Shown one piece after another: positions 7,674 through 16,507 of a DNA stretch of 64,000 bases. The DNA comes from Flavobacterium phragmitis. GTDB taxonomy: Bacteria > Bacteroidota > Bacteroidia > Flavobacteriales > Flavobacteriaceae. The translations under genes and the position numbers were made by a program. Below the pieces are notes generated by a model that saw nothing but the letters and a program-made list of their open reading frames with translations, was not told where the DNA came from and ran no database searches. The stretch's first letter is position 1, and every line of letters begins with the position of its first letter. The stretch covers positions 310,001-374,000 of the forward strand of contig NZ_FOMH01000002.1 of NCBI RefSeq assembly GCF_900112575.1, given 5' to 3'.

Positions 7674-7783
7674 TTTGTCATTTCGACTGAAAGGAGAAAT
7701 CACACTCGCATATCGACAAAGATTGGCGCGCCTTTCTGTGCGGAATTTCTAGTGTGATTTCTCCTTTCAGTCGAAATGACAAA
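7674..7783. repeat. Long inverted repeat element, copy 2
   Basis: Near-perfect 33-bp arms (begin TTTGTCATTTCGACTG, end with the complement) enclose a loop with 'tatcgacaaagattggcg'. It is the same element as 1225-1358, with better-preserved arms. The rest of the 7609-7933 gap holds an inverse 'gccacgaaggcgct' copy at 7615-7640, a 'cccgatagctatcggga' palindrome near 7820, a 'gagacgcactgcggtgcgtctc' palindrome near 7862 and a 'cctttgtcactttgtctctctg' copy near 7892. No gene seen. Confidence 0.85.
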
Positions 7784-7933
7784 CTGCATGAGAGCTTTAT
7801 ATAAGACTTTGCGTCTCTGCTCCCGATAGCTATCGGGATTGCGAGATTTTTCAAATGACGTGAGACGCACTGCGGTGCGTCTCTACAGAAAAACCTTTGT
7901 CACTTTGTCTCTCTGAACCTTTGAAACTCTAAC

Positions 7934-8506
7934 TCAAGAAACCGTTCTCTTGATCTTTGATAAAAACTCATGAGAAACTCCTAAATAGGAAGAAAGATTC
8001 TTATTATTTATCGAACGTACTTTTTGAGGGTAACGTTCTTTAAAATCCAGATAACGTTGCTTAGAGGTTTTATTTAAAACATCTAAAAGTCGTTGCTGAA
8101 TAGCGACATTTGCGCGTTCGATCATGAGTACGTGAAACTGCATAATTTTTGGAATTTCTGCAAGCAATTGCGCTTTCCTGATTTTATTGATAACCAAAAT
8201 TTCACTGTCTTCGATTGCTTTGATGTTGTAAGTCGTTGGTTTTTGATGGTAAAAACTTTCTAGGTCACACATCCATTCCTCTTCAAAAGAAAAGAAAATA
8301 ACGGTTTCAGTTCCATTTTCGTTTACAATGTAGGTTTTAAACGATCCTTTTAAAATGAATCCTTCATAACTATTATGAGAATCCTGAATCTGCAGAAACT
8401 GATTTTTTTTCAGCTTAATGAGTTCTGCTTTTGAAACAATAATATTCCACTCTTCGTCAGTAAGCGGAACTTTCCTTTCAATGTTTTTTCGTAGTAGGTC
8501 GTACAT
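7934..8506 (-). CDS. Crp/Fnr-family transcriptional regulator
   Basis: The N-terminal cyclic-nucleotide-binding-like beta roll spans about residues 20-125 (FILKGSFKTYIVNENGTETVIFFSF is its signature region; LESFYHQ follows). The C-terminal HTH is short, with NNKNLSSYLGVSHEFLSKIKR as recognition segment. Length of 190 residues is usual for the Bacteroidetes members. The roll lacks a clear cAMP-binding RxS motif and there are no N-terminal cysteines for an Fe-S cluster, so the ligand is unknown. It is divergent from the pectate lyase gene with a 235-bp gap containing palindromes, which may be operator sites for one of several regulators. Confidence 0.85.
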   Translation of the reverse strand: MYDLLRKNIERKVPLTDEEWNIIVSKAELIKLKKNQFLQIQDSHNSYEGFILKGSFKTYIVNENGTETVIFFSFEEEWMCDLESFYHQKPTTYNIKAIEDSEILVINKIRKAQLLAEIPKIMQFHVLMIERANVAIQQRLLDVLNKTSKQRYLDFKERYPQKVRSINNKNLSSYLGVSHEFLSKIKRTVS

Positions 8507-8573
8507 TTTGTGGTTTTTTGTTTAAGGAATAAAGTGGTTACTCAATCCATTATTAATTAGGGGCTTAAATAAT

Positions 8574-8585
8574 GTAATCGATTAC
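8574..8585. promoter_or_regulatory. Perfect palindrome GTAATCGATTAC, candidate operator
   Basis: This 12-bp perfect palindrome has a central CG, as in LacI-family operators. It lies in the divergent region 156 bp before the pectate lyase start. LacI-type control of polysaccharide genes is known in Bacteroidetes; the assignment is inference. Confidence 0.4.
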
Positions 8586-8610
8586 GTAAAAATACACTAT
8601 TTATGCATTT

Positions 8611-8624
8611 TTGTAAATTTACAA
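8611..8624. promoter_or_regulatory. Perfect palindrome TTGTAAATTTACAA, candidate operator
   Basis: A 14-bp perfect palindrome lies 26 bp downstream of the GTAATCGATTAC site in the same divergent region. A further imperfect inverted repeat, tgaacttgttca, sits near 8666-8677. All lie where they could control the pectate lyase gene. Confidence 0.35.
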
Positions 8625-8741
8625 CTGTTAAAAAAACACATTTGCTAGATTTTTTTCAAAAAGTTTGAACTTGTTCAACTTTTTTTCTACAGATAATTCT
8701 GAGTTTTGCGTTGTTAACTTTTAAATAACCAAACTTTAATT

Positions 8742-9860
8742 ATGAACTTAAAATCAAAACTTTCAATGTTTTTATTGACATTGGCTTTCGGATTTACGGC
8801 ATGTAATTCTGAAGAAATCGCTTCAAACGCTGAAGCAAAAATTGAAACAACAAACGAAGTAATTACTGAAACTGTTTCAACAAACACAACGGCAAAAATT
8901 GGAAACTGCGCTGAGGTTCCCGGATGGGCTTCTCAAAACGGAGGCACAACCGGTGGAGGTTCGGCTGCAGAAACTACTGTTACCACTTACGCTCAGCTGA
9001 AATCGGCTATCGAGAGCAGTTCTGTAAAAGTGATCAAAGTTTCTGGAACTATTACGGTTACAACAAGATTGTCTTTCCAAGATCAGACCGGAAAAACGAT
9101 TTATGGTGCTAACGGAGCAAAACTGGTTTCTACCAATCAGACAAAAGATGCTTCTGGAATCATCAACATCAAAAGATGCAAAAACATCATTATCAGAAAT
9201 CTAATTTTTGAAGGGCCAGGCGCTTATGACACTGATGGCTGGGATAATGCTATTTTGGACGAATGTACCAATGTATGGGTAGATCACTGCGAATTTAGAG
9301 ATGGTGTTGATGGAAACTTCGACATCAAAAACAAATCAGATTATATTACGGTTTCCTATACGAAATTCGGTTACTTAAAAGCTCCAAAAGCAGGAGGTTC
9401 TGGAGGAACAGACGATCATAGATTTTCTAACCTAATTGGTTCTAGCGACGGTGCTACTGGTGACCGCGGCAAATTAAGAATCACTTTTGCAAGATGCTGG
9501 TGGGCTCCTGGTTGTAAAGAAAGAATGCCTAGAGTTCGTTTTGGAAAAGTACATATTGTAAACAGTTTCTTTAATAGTACAGTAAGCAACAAATGTATTG
9601 CTGCAGGTTTTGAAGCTGATATTCGTGTAGAAAGCAATGTTTTTGAAGGTGTAAAAAATCCAATCGACTTAATGAGCGGTTATACAGCGGTTACCGCTAC
9701 AGATAACGTATTTACAAGTGTATCAGGAAATCAAGCTGGAAGCGGTACCGCTTTTACTCCACCATACACAATCGTAAAATTGAACAAAACAGCTGTAAAA
9801 GCTGATGTTTCTGCAAATGCAGGAGCAACTTTGGGCGGTAATATCTGCGGCTCTTTTTAA
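8742..9860 (+). CDS. Pectate lyase family (PL1-like) lipoprotein
   Basis: This 372-residue protein is a right-handed parallel beta-helix lyase that would cleave polygalacturonate by beta-elimination with Ca2+. A lipoprotein signal peptide ends in LTLAFGFTAC with lipid-bearing Cys21, so it should sit in the outer or inner membrane. A low-complexity Thr-rich linker (about residues 25-50) follows. Family motifs include VWVDHCEFRDGVDGNFDIK and RMPRVRFGKVHIVNSFFN; the Arg of the latter region is the usual catalytic base area. No CTD sorting domain is present. It stands alone, without susCD genes, behind two palindromes and followed by a terminator. Confidence 0.9.
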   Translation: MNLKSKLSMFLLTLAFGFTACNSEEIASNAEAKIETTNEVITETVSTNTTAKIGNCAEVPGWASQNGGTTGGGSAAETTVTTYAQLKSAIESSSVKVIKVSGTITVTTRLSFQDQTGKTIYGANGAKLVSTNQTKDASGIINIKRCKNIIIRNLIFEGPGAYDTDGWDNAILDECTNVWVDHCEFRDGVDGNFDIKNKSDYITVSYTKFGYLKAPKAGGSGGTDDHRFSNLIGSSDGATGDRGKLRITFARCWWAPGCKERMPRVRFGKVHIVNSFFNSTVSNKCIAAGFEADIRVESNVFEGVKNPIDLMSGYTAVTATDNVFTSVSGNQAGSGTAFTPPYTIVKLNKTAVKADVSANAGATLGGNICGSF

Positions 9861-9899
9861 TTGACTCCGGATAGCAAATAGTGAGTTAGTTTAGTTTCT

Positions 9900-9940
9900 A
9901 AAACCACGGATTGCAGTGATGTAATTCGTGGTTTTTTATT
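9900..9940 (+). terminator. Terminator after the pectate lyase gene
   Basis: Arms AAAACCACG and CGTGGTTTT enclose an 18-nt loop and run into a T-rich tract. Confidence 0.7.
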
Positions 9941-10025
9941 TTGTTTTGCCACAAAGGCGCCAAGGCACGAAGTTTTTATTAATCTAGCAATCCCGATGGT
10001 TATCGGGAGTCGAAGCGCAAAGATT

Positions 10026-10110
10026 TTTCACGCAGATTTAAAAAGATTGAAGCAGATTTTAAAATAGATTATTAATTAAATCTACTAGAATCTGCAAAAT
10101 CTGCGTGAAA
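10026..10110. repeat. Inverted repeat 'cacgcagattt'
   Basis: TTTCACGCAGATT at the left is complementary to AATCTGCGTGAAA at the right, with further 'gcagatttt'/'agaatctgc' pairing inside. The 367-bp gap 9861-10227 also holds a 'gccacaaaggcgccaaggcac' copy near 9947, a 'cccgatggttatcggga' palindrome near 9993 and a copy of the 'cctttgtcactttgtctctctg' repeat near 10190. No gene is supported there. Confidence 0.7.
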
Positions 10111-10227
10111 CAAAAATCATTTTAATCCTAATTTAATCTGTGGCTAAAAATATTATGTCACATGCATTTTGGTGTGTCTCTACAGAAAACCTTTGTCACT
10201 TTGTCTCTCTGTACCTTTGTCCCCTTT

Positions 10228-10611
10228 TTAAAGAACTAATTCTTCAAACAATCTCTGAACAGTTTTTTCCAAATCCTGACACAACCCCGGATGAGGTCTT
10301 GAGGTTTGGATGGCTGAACTTCTAATTGCAGTTAACCATCTGAAACGCTCCGGAATCTCAAACTCGGCAATTGGTCCGCCATCTTTGGCTCCGTTGGCTA
10401 TTTTTACTAATGACGTTAAATTGCATTCCAATTGTTCGATATCAAAGTCAGTGGAAAAGGCTTGGATTTTTTCTTTATTGAGATGAAAAAGCACTTTTAT
10501 AAATTTGGCTTTTTTGCAGAATAAAATGATTCCAATATTCAGGAATTCTTCGCGTTCTACCCTTGGCACAACACGAATCACAGCATATTCGTATAAGTGA
10601 TTATCTTGCAT
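10228..10611 (-). CDS. DUF3037 family protein
   Basis: The 127-residue protein begins MQDNHLYEYAVIRVVPRVER and contains EEFLNIGIILFC, the signature of DUF3037 proteins. It overlaps the end of the HipA-like kinase gene by 11 nt and is the downstream partner, a pairing I recall as recurrent. Function of the family is not established. It may be the cognate partner of the kinase; there is no visible HTH, so it is not a HipB-type repressor. Confidence 0.8.
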   Translation of the reverse strand: MQDNHLYEYAVIRVVPRVEREEFLNIGIILFCKKAKFIKVLFHLNKEKIQAFSTDFDIEQLECNLTSLVKIANGAKDGGPIAEFEIPERFRWLTAIRSSAIQTSRPHPGLCQDLEKTVQRLFEELVL

Positions 10612-11380
10612 TTTGAGCCTGATTTACAAATATTTCTGAATTCTCTAATCTGGTCTTTAAAAACTGCAAGTATACATTTCGCAAACCTTCGGGCGTTTCG
10701 TCTGCATCTTCCCATTGCAACCAGTCTAGCGGAATCGTATTGACAATTTCTTCCAATATTTCTGGAGTCAAAATCGCTTTAAATTCGGCATCAACTTCTT
10801 TTAAAAGTGAAGCCTGTGGCAGTAAAACGTGATCTTTTATCAAAGCAAACGGACTTTTAGCATGCTGTTCCCAGTTGTTCCAAGAATGGTGGAAATACAA
10901 GCACGCTCCATGATCGATCAACCATAATTCTTTATGCCAAATTAGCATGTTGGTGTTTTTGAAAGTTCGGTCAACGTTTGTAATGTAAGCATCCAACCAA
11001 ACAATTTGTGAGGCTAATTTTGCATCTACAGTTGTTACCGCAGGATCGAATGTAATTGCGCCAGACAAGAAATGTAACGCCAAGTTTAAACCTTGGCTTC
11101 CCTGTAATAAATCCTGAATTTCTTCGTCGGCTTCGGTTCTTCCAAAAGCTTCGTCTAGATTGGCGAAAACCAATTCTGGCAATTGTAGTTTTAAGGCTTT
11201 TGCTATTTGTCCGCCTACTAATTCGGCTATAAGGGCTTTTACGCCATGTCCGGCTCCTCTGAATTTTAATACGTATTTGAAGTCGTCATCGGCTTCTGCT
11301 AAAGCGGGTAATGATCCGCCTTCGCGCAGTGGCGTTATATAACGCATGACATTTACTGTTCTTAAGTCGAAGTTTTTCAT
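10601..11380 (-). CDS. HipA-like kinase family protein
   Basis: This 259-residue soluble protein is shorter than HipA and lacks the N-terminal subdomain. The kinase core is visible: VLKFRGAGHGVKALIAELVG as nucleotide-binding region, LDAYITNVDRTFKNTNML with the catalytic Asp and Asn, and LWLIDHGACL as metal-binding motif (about residues 147-190). It probably phosphorylates a protein or small molecule. It is cotranscribed with DUF3037 (11-nt overlap, start before stop). No HipB-like gene is adjacent, so a classic HipBA persistence module is not supported. Confidence 0.8.
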   Translation of the reverse strand: MKNFDLRTVNVMRYITPLREGGSLPALAEADDDFKYVLKFRGAGHGVKALIAELVGGQIAKALKLQLPELVFANLDEAFGRTEADEEIQDLLQGSQGLNLALHFLSGAITFDPAVTTVDAKLASQIVWLDAYITNVDRTFKNTNMLIWHKELWLIDHGACLYFHHSWNNWEQHAKSPFALIKDHVLLPQASLLKEVDAEFKAILTPEILEEIVNTIPLDWLQWEDADETPEGLRNVYLQFLKTRLENSEIFVNQAQNAR

Positions 11381-11399
11381 ATTACAAACTTACTAAGGT

Positions 11400-11450
11400 T
11401 TTTGCCACGAAGGCGCTAAGACGCGAAGTTTTTTTAATCTCGCAAAGACG
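11400..11450. repeat. Inverse copy of the 'ccacgaaggcgctaag' repeat
   Basis: 'tttttgccacgaaggcgctaagacgcgaag' type sequence, followed by 'ctcgcaaagacgcggagtcgcaaag', another copy of the short dispersed family seen near 61-237, 7615 and 9946. Confidence 0.6.
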
Positions 11451-11497
11451 CGGAGTCGCAAAGTTTTTGTTTACTTTACTTTGATTTATTCTCATTT

Positions 11498-11596
11498 TGT
11501 CATCCTGAGCGAAGTCGAAGGACCGCAAAGATATTCCTCAAAGTTATTTACTTTGTCGAGCTACTTGCTGCCCTTCGACTTCGCTCAGGGTGACAA
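11498..11596. repeat. Inverted repeat 'tcatcctgagcgaagtcgaagg'
   Basis: The left arm TTGTCATCCTGAGCGAAG... pairs with the right arm ...CTTCGCTCAGGGTGACAA with about one mismatch. The loop contains 'aaagttatttactttgtcgag'. A related half-copy lies near 1381. A run of 'attatctaatt' direct repeats follows at 11609-11660. No gene in the 266-bp gap. Confidence 0.75.
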
Positions 11597-11646
11597 GCTC
11601 CGCGATAAAATTATCTAATTATCTAATTATCAAATTGACACATTCT

Positions 11647-12495
11647 CTAATTATCTAATTCTAAAAAAGCTTTTCCTAAATACTTAATAATCGTAGAAGC
11701 TGTAAAGGATTCATAACCTGTTTTTGGCAAAGCAAGATCTGCAGTTAATCCGTGGAGATAAACTCCAAATTTTGAGGCATATTTGGGTTCGTAACCTTGT
11801 GCCAAAAGACTTGTTAGGATTCCGGTTAAAGTGTCGCCGCTTCCTGCTGTTGCCAGTGCTGCGTTTCCTGTGGTGTTTTCGTAAACTGAATTTCTGTTGA
11901 TGATGAATGTTGGCGCGCCTTTCATGACCACAATAACTTTATATTTTTCTGAAAAGGCGATTGTTTTTTGGAATTTTTCAGACTCTGAATTCCACTTTCC
12001 TATTAAGCGTTCTAGTTCCTTTGGATGAGGTGTCAAAATGGTGTTTTCTGGAACTAATTCCAGCCAAGACAAATTTTCTGAAATGATGTTCAAAGCATCT
12101 GCATCGAGGACTAAAGGAACTTTATTGGTTCTTAAAAATTCAAATAAAGCTTTTTGGGTTCCGAGTTCTTTTCCTATTCCTGGGCCAATCCCTATGGCTT
12201 GGGGAATTAAGGGTAAATGAATGTTGGTAATGAAATTGGTATTTTCGTCAGTAACGGTCATTACTTCCGGAATCGAAATCTGAAGAATTTGATAACCGCA
12301 TTTGGGTATAAAAGTCGTTACCAATCCGCATCCTGATTTTAGGCAGGATTTTGAAGCCAAAACTGCTGCTCCAACTTTTCCATAGCTCCCGGCAATAATC
12401 ACAGCGTGGCCTTGTGTGCCTTTATGTGCGTGCGGATTTACGGGTTTATATATCTTTAAGATTTCTTCTTTTGTGATTAAATACGGAGACTTCAT
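11647..12495 (-). CDS. nnrD: ADP-dependent NAD(P)H-hydrate dehydratase
   Basis: The enzyme repairs damaged, hydrated NADH and NADPH by ADP-dependent dehydration. The ribokinase-like fold is recognisable by [20 protein letters not shown] near the N-terminus, [24 protein letters not shown], and the C-terminal [12 protein letters not shown] with the catalytic Asp. At 282 residues it is the dehydratase domain only; the epimerase (NnrE) domain that is often fused is absent. It stands alone between repeat-rich gaps. Confidence 0.92.
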   Translation of the reverse strand: MKSPYLITKEEILKIYKPVNPHAHKGTQGHAVIIAGSYGKVGAAVLASKSCLKSGCGLVTTFIPKCGYQILQISIPEVMTVTDENTNFITNIHLPLIPQAIGIGPGIGKELGTQKALFEFLRTNKVPLVLDADALNIISENLSWLELVPENTILTPHPKELERLIGKWNSESEKFQKTIAFSEKYKVIVVMKGAPTFIINRNSVYENTTGNAALATAGSGDTLTGILTSLLAQGYEPKYASKFGVYLHGLTADLALPKTGYESFTASTIIKYLGKAFLELDN

Positions 12496-12649
12496 TTAGC
12501 TTCTTTTAGTTGTTGCGGTTAATTTTTAAACACATAGTCCCGAAGCTTCGGGATAGTTTTATTTTGCGTATAAAGGCGTTTCACTTGTTTAAATAAACAT
12601 AGCTAAACTTGATTTTATACTAAAATTACATAAAAAATTGAAATCATGA

Positions 12650-12830
12650 ATCTAGCTTTTGAACGGTGAGTTTCTAGCCCAGATTGCAGTGGAAAGCCCG
12701 GAGTAAAAAAAGCGAAAGTTTCTTGTTCTAAAAAAAGCGACCAACGGAAGCTCTTTTTGGAACATTAGAAACTTTGCTTTTTTTGCGAGGACTTGCAACG
12801 GAAAGCTGGAATAGCTCCTAATTATTGCGA
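12650..12830. repeat. Flavobacterial intergenic repeat 'gcagtggaaagcccggag'
   Basis: The segment contains 'cagattgcagtggaaagc' at the left and 'cttgcaacggaaagctgg' at the right, with an internal inverted repeat in which 'aaaaaaagcgaaagtttct' pairs with 'agaaactttgctttttttg'. I recall this type as dispersed in related genomes. The left part of the 408-bp gap holds a 'cccgaagcttcggga' palindrome near 12539. No gene seen. Confidence 0.6.
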
Positions 12831-12870
12831 AATTTATAATTTAAGGCATCCAAATTAGATATTTTTTGAA

Positions 12871-12878
12871 TAGATTTG
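12871..12878 (+). promoter_or_regulatory. -7 box of gcvT
   Basis: TAGATTTG matches TAnnTTTG, ending 25 nt before the ATG. No -33 TTG at 19-21 bp. Confidence 0.5.
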
Positions 12879-12903
12879 CAGAACAATTTTATAAAACAAC
12901 ACA

Positions 12904-13986
12904 ATGAAAAATACTGCGCTTACGCACATACATGAAGGTTTAGGAGCAAAAATCCTTCCTTTTGCGGGTTATAACATGCCGATTACTTATGAAGGAGTTA
13001 ATGCTGAACACGAAACGGTTCGTAATGGTGTGGGCGTTTTTGACGTTTCGCATATGGGTGAATTTTTGTTAACAGGTCCAAATGCTTTGGCTTTGATTCA
13101 AAAAGTGACTTCAAATGATGCTTCGATTTTGACTATTGGAAGAGCACAATATTCTTGTCTTCCTAATAATGAAGGCGGCATTGTGGACGATTTGATTATT
13201 TATAAAATGAAAGAAGAGCAGTATTTACTGGTTGTAAATGCTTCTAATATTGAAAAAGACTGGAACTGGATTTCGTCTCACAATGATTTGGGAGTTGAAA
13301 TGAAAAACCTTTCTGATGATTATTCTCTTTTAGCAATTCAGGGACCAAAAGCAGTTGAGGCTATGCAGGCTTTGACTTCTGTAGATTTGTCTGCTATTGC
13401 TTACTACCATTTTGAAGTGGGTGATTTTGCTGGAATTGAAAATGTAATCATTTCTGCTACAGGTTATACTGGTTCTGGAGGATTTGAAATTTATTGTAAA
13501 AATGATGAGGTAGAACAGGTTTGGAACAAAGTTTTTGAAGCTGGAGCTTCTTACGGAATTAAACCAATTGGTCTTGCCGCTCGTGATACTTTGCGTCTGG
13601 AAATGGGATTCTGTTTGTACGGAAATGATATTAACGATACGACTTCTCCACTTGAAGCTGGTTTAGGATGGATTACAAAATTCACTAAAGATTTTACTAA
13701 TTCTGAGGCTCTTAAAAAACAAAAAGAAGCTGGAGTTACTAGAAAATTAGTAGCATTTGAAATGCAGGAACGTGCAGTACCAAGACATGATTATGAAATT
13801 GTTGACGCTTCTGGAGCTGTAATTGGAATTGTAACTTCTGGAACTATGTCACCTTCTATGAACAAAGGGATTGGTTTAGGTTATGTTACGGTAGCAAATA
13901 GCGCTGTTGACAGCGATATTTTTATTAGAATCAGAAAAAATGATGTTCCTGCAAAAGTGGTAAAACTGCCTTTTTACAAGAAATAA
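12904..13986 (+). CDS. gcvT: Aminomethyltransferase (glycine cleavage T protein)
   Basis: T protein of the glycine cleavage system. It transfers the methylene group from the aminomethyl-lipoyl H protein to tetrahydrofolate, releasing ammonia. The 360-residue length is standard. Family motifs include [16 protein letters not shown] with the conserved [43 protein letters not shown] and the C-terminal [15 protein letters not shown] segment ([20 protein letters not shown]). Genes for the P and H proteins are not in the window. Confidence 0.95.
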   Translation: MKNTALTHIHEGLGAKILPFAGYNMPITYEGVNAEHETVRNGVGVFDVSHMGEFLLTGPNALALIQKVTSNDASILTIGRAQYSCLPNNEGGIVDDLIIYKMKEEQYLLVVNASNIEKDWNWISSHNDLGVEMKNLSDDYSLLAIQGPKAVEAMQALTSVDLSAIAYYHFEVGDFAGIENVIISATGYTGSGGFEIYCKNDEVEQVWNKVFEAGASYGIKPIGLAARDTLRLEMGFCLYGNDINDTTSPLEAGLGWITKFTKDFTNSEALKKQKEAGVTRKLVAFEMQERAVPRHDYEIVDASGAVIGIVTSGTMSPSMNKGIGLGYVTVANSAVDSDIFIRIRKNDVPAKVVKLPFYKK

Positions 13987-14009
13987 TTTTTGAAACTATA
14001 TAGTTAAGA

Positions 14010-14040
14010 ATGCATTACGTTTGTAATGCATTTTTTTTTT
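14010..14040 (+). terminator. Terminator after gcvT
   Basis: Arms ATGCATTAC and GTAATGCAT are followed by ten T residues. Confidence 0.85.
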
Positions 14041-14181
14041 GCTGTACTCCAAATATATTGATAAAACTATCGATATATGTATTTCATGGAGAAAAACTTT
14101 TGGTCATCGATATTTCTAAAAAATACTATTATTTGTAAAAAAATTAGTGTAACTTTAATCAAGAACACTGAATTCCTGTTT

Positions 14182-16218
14182 ATGAGAAAAATTTCACTAC
14201 TCCTTTTTTTGCTGACATCAACTATCTTTTTTGGTCAGAACAGCGCAGAAACTTGTGAAATAATAAACAAAATAAATGCGCTTATTCAAGCGGAACATCT
14301 TAGACCTAAACCTGTTGATGACAGTCTCTCTGTGTTTGTTTTTGACAACCTCATTAACGAACTGGATCCTTCGCGTAATATTTTCTATAAAAGCGAATAT
14401 GATGATCTGGCCAAAAAATACCGTTATAACTTAGATGATTTAATATTAAAGAATGACTGTAGTTTTTTGACTGATATTAAAGCAACTTACGTTAATGGGC
14501 TTTTGAGAACTAAAAAAGTTCTTGAAAAAATTCAGACCGTGCCAATTGATTATGCAAAAAAAGATACGATTCGTTTTTACAAAAAATCTTTTGATTTCTA
14601 CTTGAAAAAAGAGGATTTAGAGAAAGTATGGATTAAAAAACTGCGTTATCAAATCCTAGACGATATTGCCGAAACGAGCGATAATTTAGATTCTATTAAG
14701 GCTAATTTTAAATCGATAGAACAGGTTTCTAAAAATAAAATTTTAGCCAATGAAATCTGTCGTTTTAACACTTTGCTAGACACTAATACCAAGCAGGAAG
14801 AGAAATTATACAATTTCTTCTGTACTTATTTTGATCCGCATACGGCTTATTTTAGTGATGATTCTAAAAATAGTTTCATGGCGTCTTTATCTAAAGAGCA
14901 TTTATCACTCGGCATGACGGTTAATCTCAATGAAAAAAATGAGATTATTATTGATGAAGTTGATCCTAAAGGCCCTGCTTATCAAACTGGACAAGTAAAA
15001 AAGGGCGATCAGATTATTTCTATCTCGAACCAAAAAGAGACACTTCAGGTTTCGTGTGCGTCTTTGGAGTCTATCTCAACTATGATTTTGTCTGAAGCCA
15101 ACAAACATATCACACTTACTCTGAAACGTAATTCAGGTAAAAGCTTTGATGTTTATATCGAAAAACAAGTCATGAAAGACGAAGATAATTCGGTATTCAG
15201 TTTTATAATCGGTAAAGACAGTAAAATTGGTTACATCAAGATTCCTAGTTTTTATGCTGATTTAGATGGCAACAATCGAAAAGGATGTGCGGATGATGTG
15301 GCAAGGGAAGTCATAAAATTAGAAAGAGACGATATAAAAGGACTTGTCATTGATTTAATTGATAATGGCGGTGGTTCTATGGAAGAAGCAATAAAACTTG
15401 CCGGCATGTTTGTGGATTATGGTCCGCTTTCGATTGTGGTTGATAATCATCAGGAAAAATCGGTTATAACTGACCCTTTTAAAGGCGTTATTTATAGAGG
15501 TCCAATTGTGGTTTTGATTAATAGCAATACGGCATCGGCAAGTGAATTTTTCTCTTCTATTATGCAGGATTATAACCGTGCCTTATTATTAGGAAGCAGT
15601 ACGCTTGGAAAAGCGACCATGCAGACAATTTTGCCTCTTGACGAAGGAAAAAACACCGATTTCTTAAAAATCACTATTAATAAATTTTATAGAATTACTG
15701 GAAAAAGTCATCAATATATTGGTGTAAAACCTGATGTTGTACTGCCAGAATTTTATGAAGATGTGTATCAAAAAGAAAGTGATTTTCCGACTGCTATTAA
15801 AAATGATAGTCTTCAACCGTTCTTAAAATATAAAACCTACGTGAAGCGAAATTTAATAGACAAAATTGCTAAAAACAGTGCTGCGAGACTTTCAGACAAC
15901 TATTTCTTTAATAATATAAAAAAGATTAATCTAAAAATCGATCAGATTGTGAATACTCCTAAAGCAGAAGTTCCGATGACTTTAGATGTTGTCTTTAAAC
16001 AGAAAAAGACTTTAAATGCACTTTGGACGGAGATTAATACTTTTAATGACGAGAATAACCCTCTGGATGTTTACAATTCGAGTGTGAATCAATTTTTGCT
16101 TGGTGCTTATCCAACAGATAAAACCATTAATCAAGATCAGATGGATAATCTTAAAACGAATCCATACCTGAACGAAGCTGTAAATATTATTAATGAATTT
16201 AATGGAATGAGTAAGTAA
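14182..16218 (+). CDS. S41-family C-terminal processing peptidase
   Basis: This exported serine protease has 678 residues from ATG 14182. The signal peptide is MRKISLLLFLLTSTIFFGQ. The frame is open from 14077 but the added residues would bury the signal. A central PDZ domain (about residues 250-330; LSLGMTVNLNEKNEIIIDEV, KKGDQIISI) precedes the catalytic domain. The nucleophile is Ser454 in NTASASEFF and the general base is Lys477 in LGKATMQ, the S41A Ser/Lys dyad. It resembles Tsp/Prc proteases that process periplasmic proteins. It is monocistronic. Confidence 0.9.
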   Translation: MRKISLLLFLLTSTIFFGQNSAETCEIINKINALIQAEHLRPKPVDDSLSVFVFDNLINELDPSRNIFYKSEYDDLAKKYRYNLDDLILKNDCSFLTDIKATYVNGLLRTKKVLEKIQTVPIDYAKKDTIRFYKKSFDFYLKKEDLEKVWIKKLRYQILDDIAETSDNLDSIKANFKSIEQVSKNKILANEICRFNTLLDTNTKQEEKLYNFFCTYFDPHTAYFSDDSKNSFMASLSKEHLSLGMTVNLNEKNEIIIDEVDPKGPAYQTGQVKKGDQIISISNQKETLQVSCASLESISTMILSEANKHITLTLKRNSGKSFDVYIEKQVMKDEDNSVFSFIIGKDSKIGYIKIPSFYADLDGNNRKGCADDVAREVIKLERDDIKGLVIDLIDNGGGSMEEAIKLAGMFVDYGPLSIVVDNHQEKSVITDPFKGVIYRGPIVVLINSNTASASEFFSSIMQDYNRALLLGSSTLGKATMQTILPLDEGKNTDFLKITINKFYRITGKSHQYIGVKPDVVLPEFYEDVYQKESDFPTAIKNDSLQPFLKYKTYVKRNLIDKIAKNSAARLSDNYFFNNIKKINLKIDQIVNTPKAEVPMTLDVVFKQKKTLNALWTEINTFNDENNPLDVYNSSVNQFLLGAYPTDKTINQDQMDNLKTNPYLNEAVNIINEFNGMSK

Positions 16219-16258
16219 AGGGGGAGTGTTTTAGGTTTTAGGTTTCAAGTTTCAAGTT

Positions 16259-16397
16259 TAACCGCAAAGTACGCCAAGATTTACGCAAGGTTCGCAAAGC
16301 TTTATTCATATAGCTTTGCGAACTTTTGGATTTTATAAAGCTTAATTTTAAATTTTCTTTGTGTGCTTTGCGTAAATCTTAGCGCACTTTGCGGTTA
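16259..16397. repeat. Inverted repeat 'taaccgcaaagtacgc'
   Basis: TAACCGCAAAGTACGC and 'agatttacgcaaggttcgcaaagc' at the left are mirrored by 'gctttgcgaac', 'gctttgcgtaaatct' and GCGCACTTTGCGGTTA at the right. A 'tttaggtttcaagtttc' direct repeat precedes it. The element fills most of the gap before yebC. Confidence 0.75.
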
Positions 16398-16454
16398 AAT
16401 TCAACACAAGCCATTCAACCTGAAACCTGAAACAAAAAAAGAGCAATTTTGTTT

Positions 16455-16484
16455 TTGGAAAAATAAGGAATAACCGTATTTTTG
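16455..16484 (+). promoter_or_regulatory. Promoter of yebC
   Basis: TTG (16455-16457), 19-bp spacer, TATTTTTG (16477-16484): a full match to the Bacteroidetes sigma-A pattern. The predicted start site is about 18 nt before the ATG. Confidence 0.75.
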
Positions 16485-16507
16485 CATCACAAAACTAAAA
16501 ATTAGAA

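Noticed and set aside
10140..10325. 61-residue plus-strand ORF
   Set aside because: Overlaps the DUF3037 gene and a dispersed repeat.
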